Origin: Patescibacteria group bacterium
Lineage (GTDB): Bacteria > Patescibacteriota > Saccharimonadia > Saccharimonadales > Saccharimonadaceae
DNA: 6,673 nt
Assembly (NCBI GenBank): GCA_030917245.1
Contig: JAUPVA010000035.1
Span: 1-6,673, forward strand
Direction of reading: 5' to 3'
Shown here piece by piece: positions 6,291 through 6,673 of the stretch. Each line of letters opens with the position of its first letter. Within the stretch, counting starts at the first letter, position 1. Below the pieces are notes generated by a model, which ran no database searches, had not been told where the DNA came from, and saw only the letters and a list, made by a program, of their open reading frames with translations. Made by a program: the position numbers and the translations under genes.

Positions 6291-6563
6291 CTATTCAACG
6301 AACGGACTGAGACGATCCCCTGCAGCTGATTCACCAGAGGATCTCTGTTCTATTCTTTGAATGGTCGCTTCGTCGAATGAGCCGTTTATCGACTGTTTGT
6401 ATGAAGAGGTGGTACTTGAAGACAGCGATATAACTGAAAGCAGCATGAGTATTGCCACGAATAGTCCTGTACTGACGATCATAAAAAATATGATAGTGTG
6501 GAACCGCTGAAAGAAAGAGCCCAGCACATTCGTTATTTTAGAAAAGCTCATGGTAGATTTCAT
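6291..6563 (-). CDS. Small single-TM protein, possibly linked to type IV pilus assembly
   Basis: I do not recognise the family of this 90-residue protein. Residues 1-22 form a short basic/polar N-terminus, 23-47 a strongly hydrophobic helix (IIFFMIVSTGLFVAILMLL), then a Ser/Thr-rich stretch (48-61) and a charged C-terminal region with FDEATIQRIEQR, likely helical. This suggests a bitopic membrane protein with its C-terminal part outside, in the style of small inner-membrane pilus-assembly subunits. The ATG at 6563 overlaps the stop of the upstream gene (ATGA), which favours it over the second Met at 6551. The pilus link is inferred from the neighbour only. Confidence 0.7.
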   Translation of the reverse strand: MKSTMSFSKITNVLGSFFQRFHTIIFFMIVSTGLFVAILMLLSVISLSSSTTSSYKQSINGSFDEATIQRIEQRSSGESAAGDRLSPFVE

Positions 6564-6673
6564 CGAACGTATACCCCTACGGTTAGTGGCTGAATCGTAA
6601 CGTTGTCACCTTGACCTTTGGCAATCGAGACACTAGATATTTGCATTTTTAACTCGTTTGACTCAACTCGCTC
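6560..6673 (-). CDS. C-terminal end of a possible PilO-like pilus assembly protein, truncated by window edge
   Basis: An open minus-strand frame enters from the window edge and ends at TGA (6562-6560), giving 37 visible residues. The segment begins ERVESNELKMQISSVSI and continues as beta-strand-like sequence ending VGVYVR. This resembles the end of PilO-type proteins, where a helix (FLxxLE) is followed by strands and a terminal aromatic-rich strand. PilO is a periplasm/exterior-facing inner-membrane subunit of the type IV pilus alignment complex. The resemblance is by eye over a short segment. The four-base ATGA overlap with the downstream small membrane gene supports that this is a real coding end and that the two are translationally coupled. 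Confidence 0.5.
   Translation of the reverse strand, partial: ERVESNELKMQISSVSIAKGQGDNVTIQPLTVGVYVR

Noticed and set aside
1..6673. tRNA, rRNA, CRISPR array, insertion sequence or alternative genetic code
   Set aside because: No cloverleaf, rRNA-like stretch, spaced repeat array, transposase or terminal repeats were found, and no in-frame TGA occurs inside the recognised genes.

Overview
The window looks like a piece of a small bacterial chromosome, most likely from the Patescibacteria (CPR), with Candidatus Saccharibacteria (TM7) as the best guess. This rests on overall protein flavour: a penicillin-binding protein with a Cys-rich tail, ruvA-ruvB, a two-TM PH-domain protein, a short type IV pilin, recA-recX, a PRC-barrel protein and apparent pilus-assembly genes, all tightly packed. 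No database search was possible. Reading frames use TAA, TAG and TGA as stops with no in-frame TGA inside genes, which argues against the Gracilibacteria/SR1 code in which UGA encodes Gly.

Layout. Bases 1-2687 (+) hold a compact operon: the 3' part of a class A-type penicillin-binding protein, then ruvA (3 nt downstream) and ruvB (1 nt overlap with ruvA). Bases 2709-3458 (+) hold a membrane protein with a bacterial PH domain, which appears to have its own promoter. It converges on a type IV pilin-like gene (3463-3849, -), with the two stop codons lying in one 12-bp palindrome. A 120-bp intergenic region, the largest here, separates the divergent pilin gene and recA; it holds both promoters and a 7-bp inverted repeat. 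recA and recX (3970-5689, +) form a classic pair. recX converges on a PRC-barrel gene (5686-6273, -), the two overlapping by the tetranucleotide CTAG. Upstream of that on the minus strand are a 90-residue single-TM protein and the C-terminus of a protein resembling PilO, joined by an ATGA stop/start overlap.

How it fits together. The themes are Holliday-junction processing (RuvAB) and strand exchange (RecA with its modulator RecX), set among cell-wall synthesis (PBP) and type IV pilus genes. No ruvC, tRNA, rRNA, mobile element or CRISPR array is visible.

The most interesting signal is regulatory. Three genes (PH protein, pilin, PRC-barrel protein) are each preceded by an extended -10 element, TGnTATA(A/C)T, whose end lies only 6-7 nt before the ATG. 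This predicts leaderless mRNAs. recA, in contrast, has a TATAAT box 31 nt upstream of its GTG start and a clear GGAG Shine-Dalgarno sequence. The second notable item is the PBP tail, which carries a duplicated 16-residue Cys-bounded motif and a thrombospondin type-3-like calcium-binding repeat.
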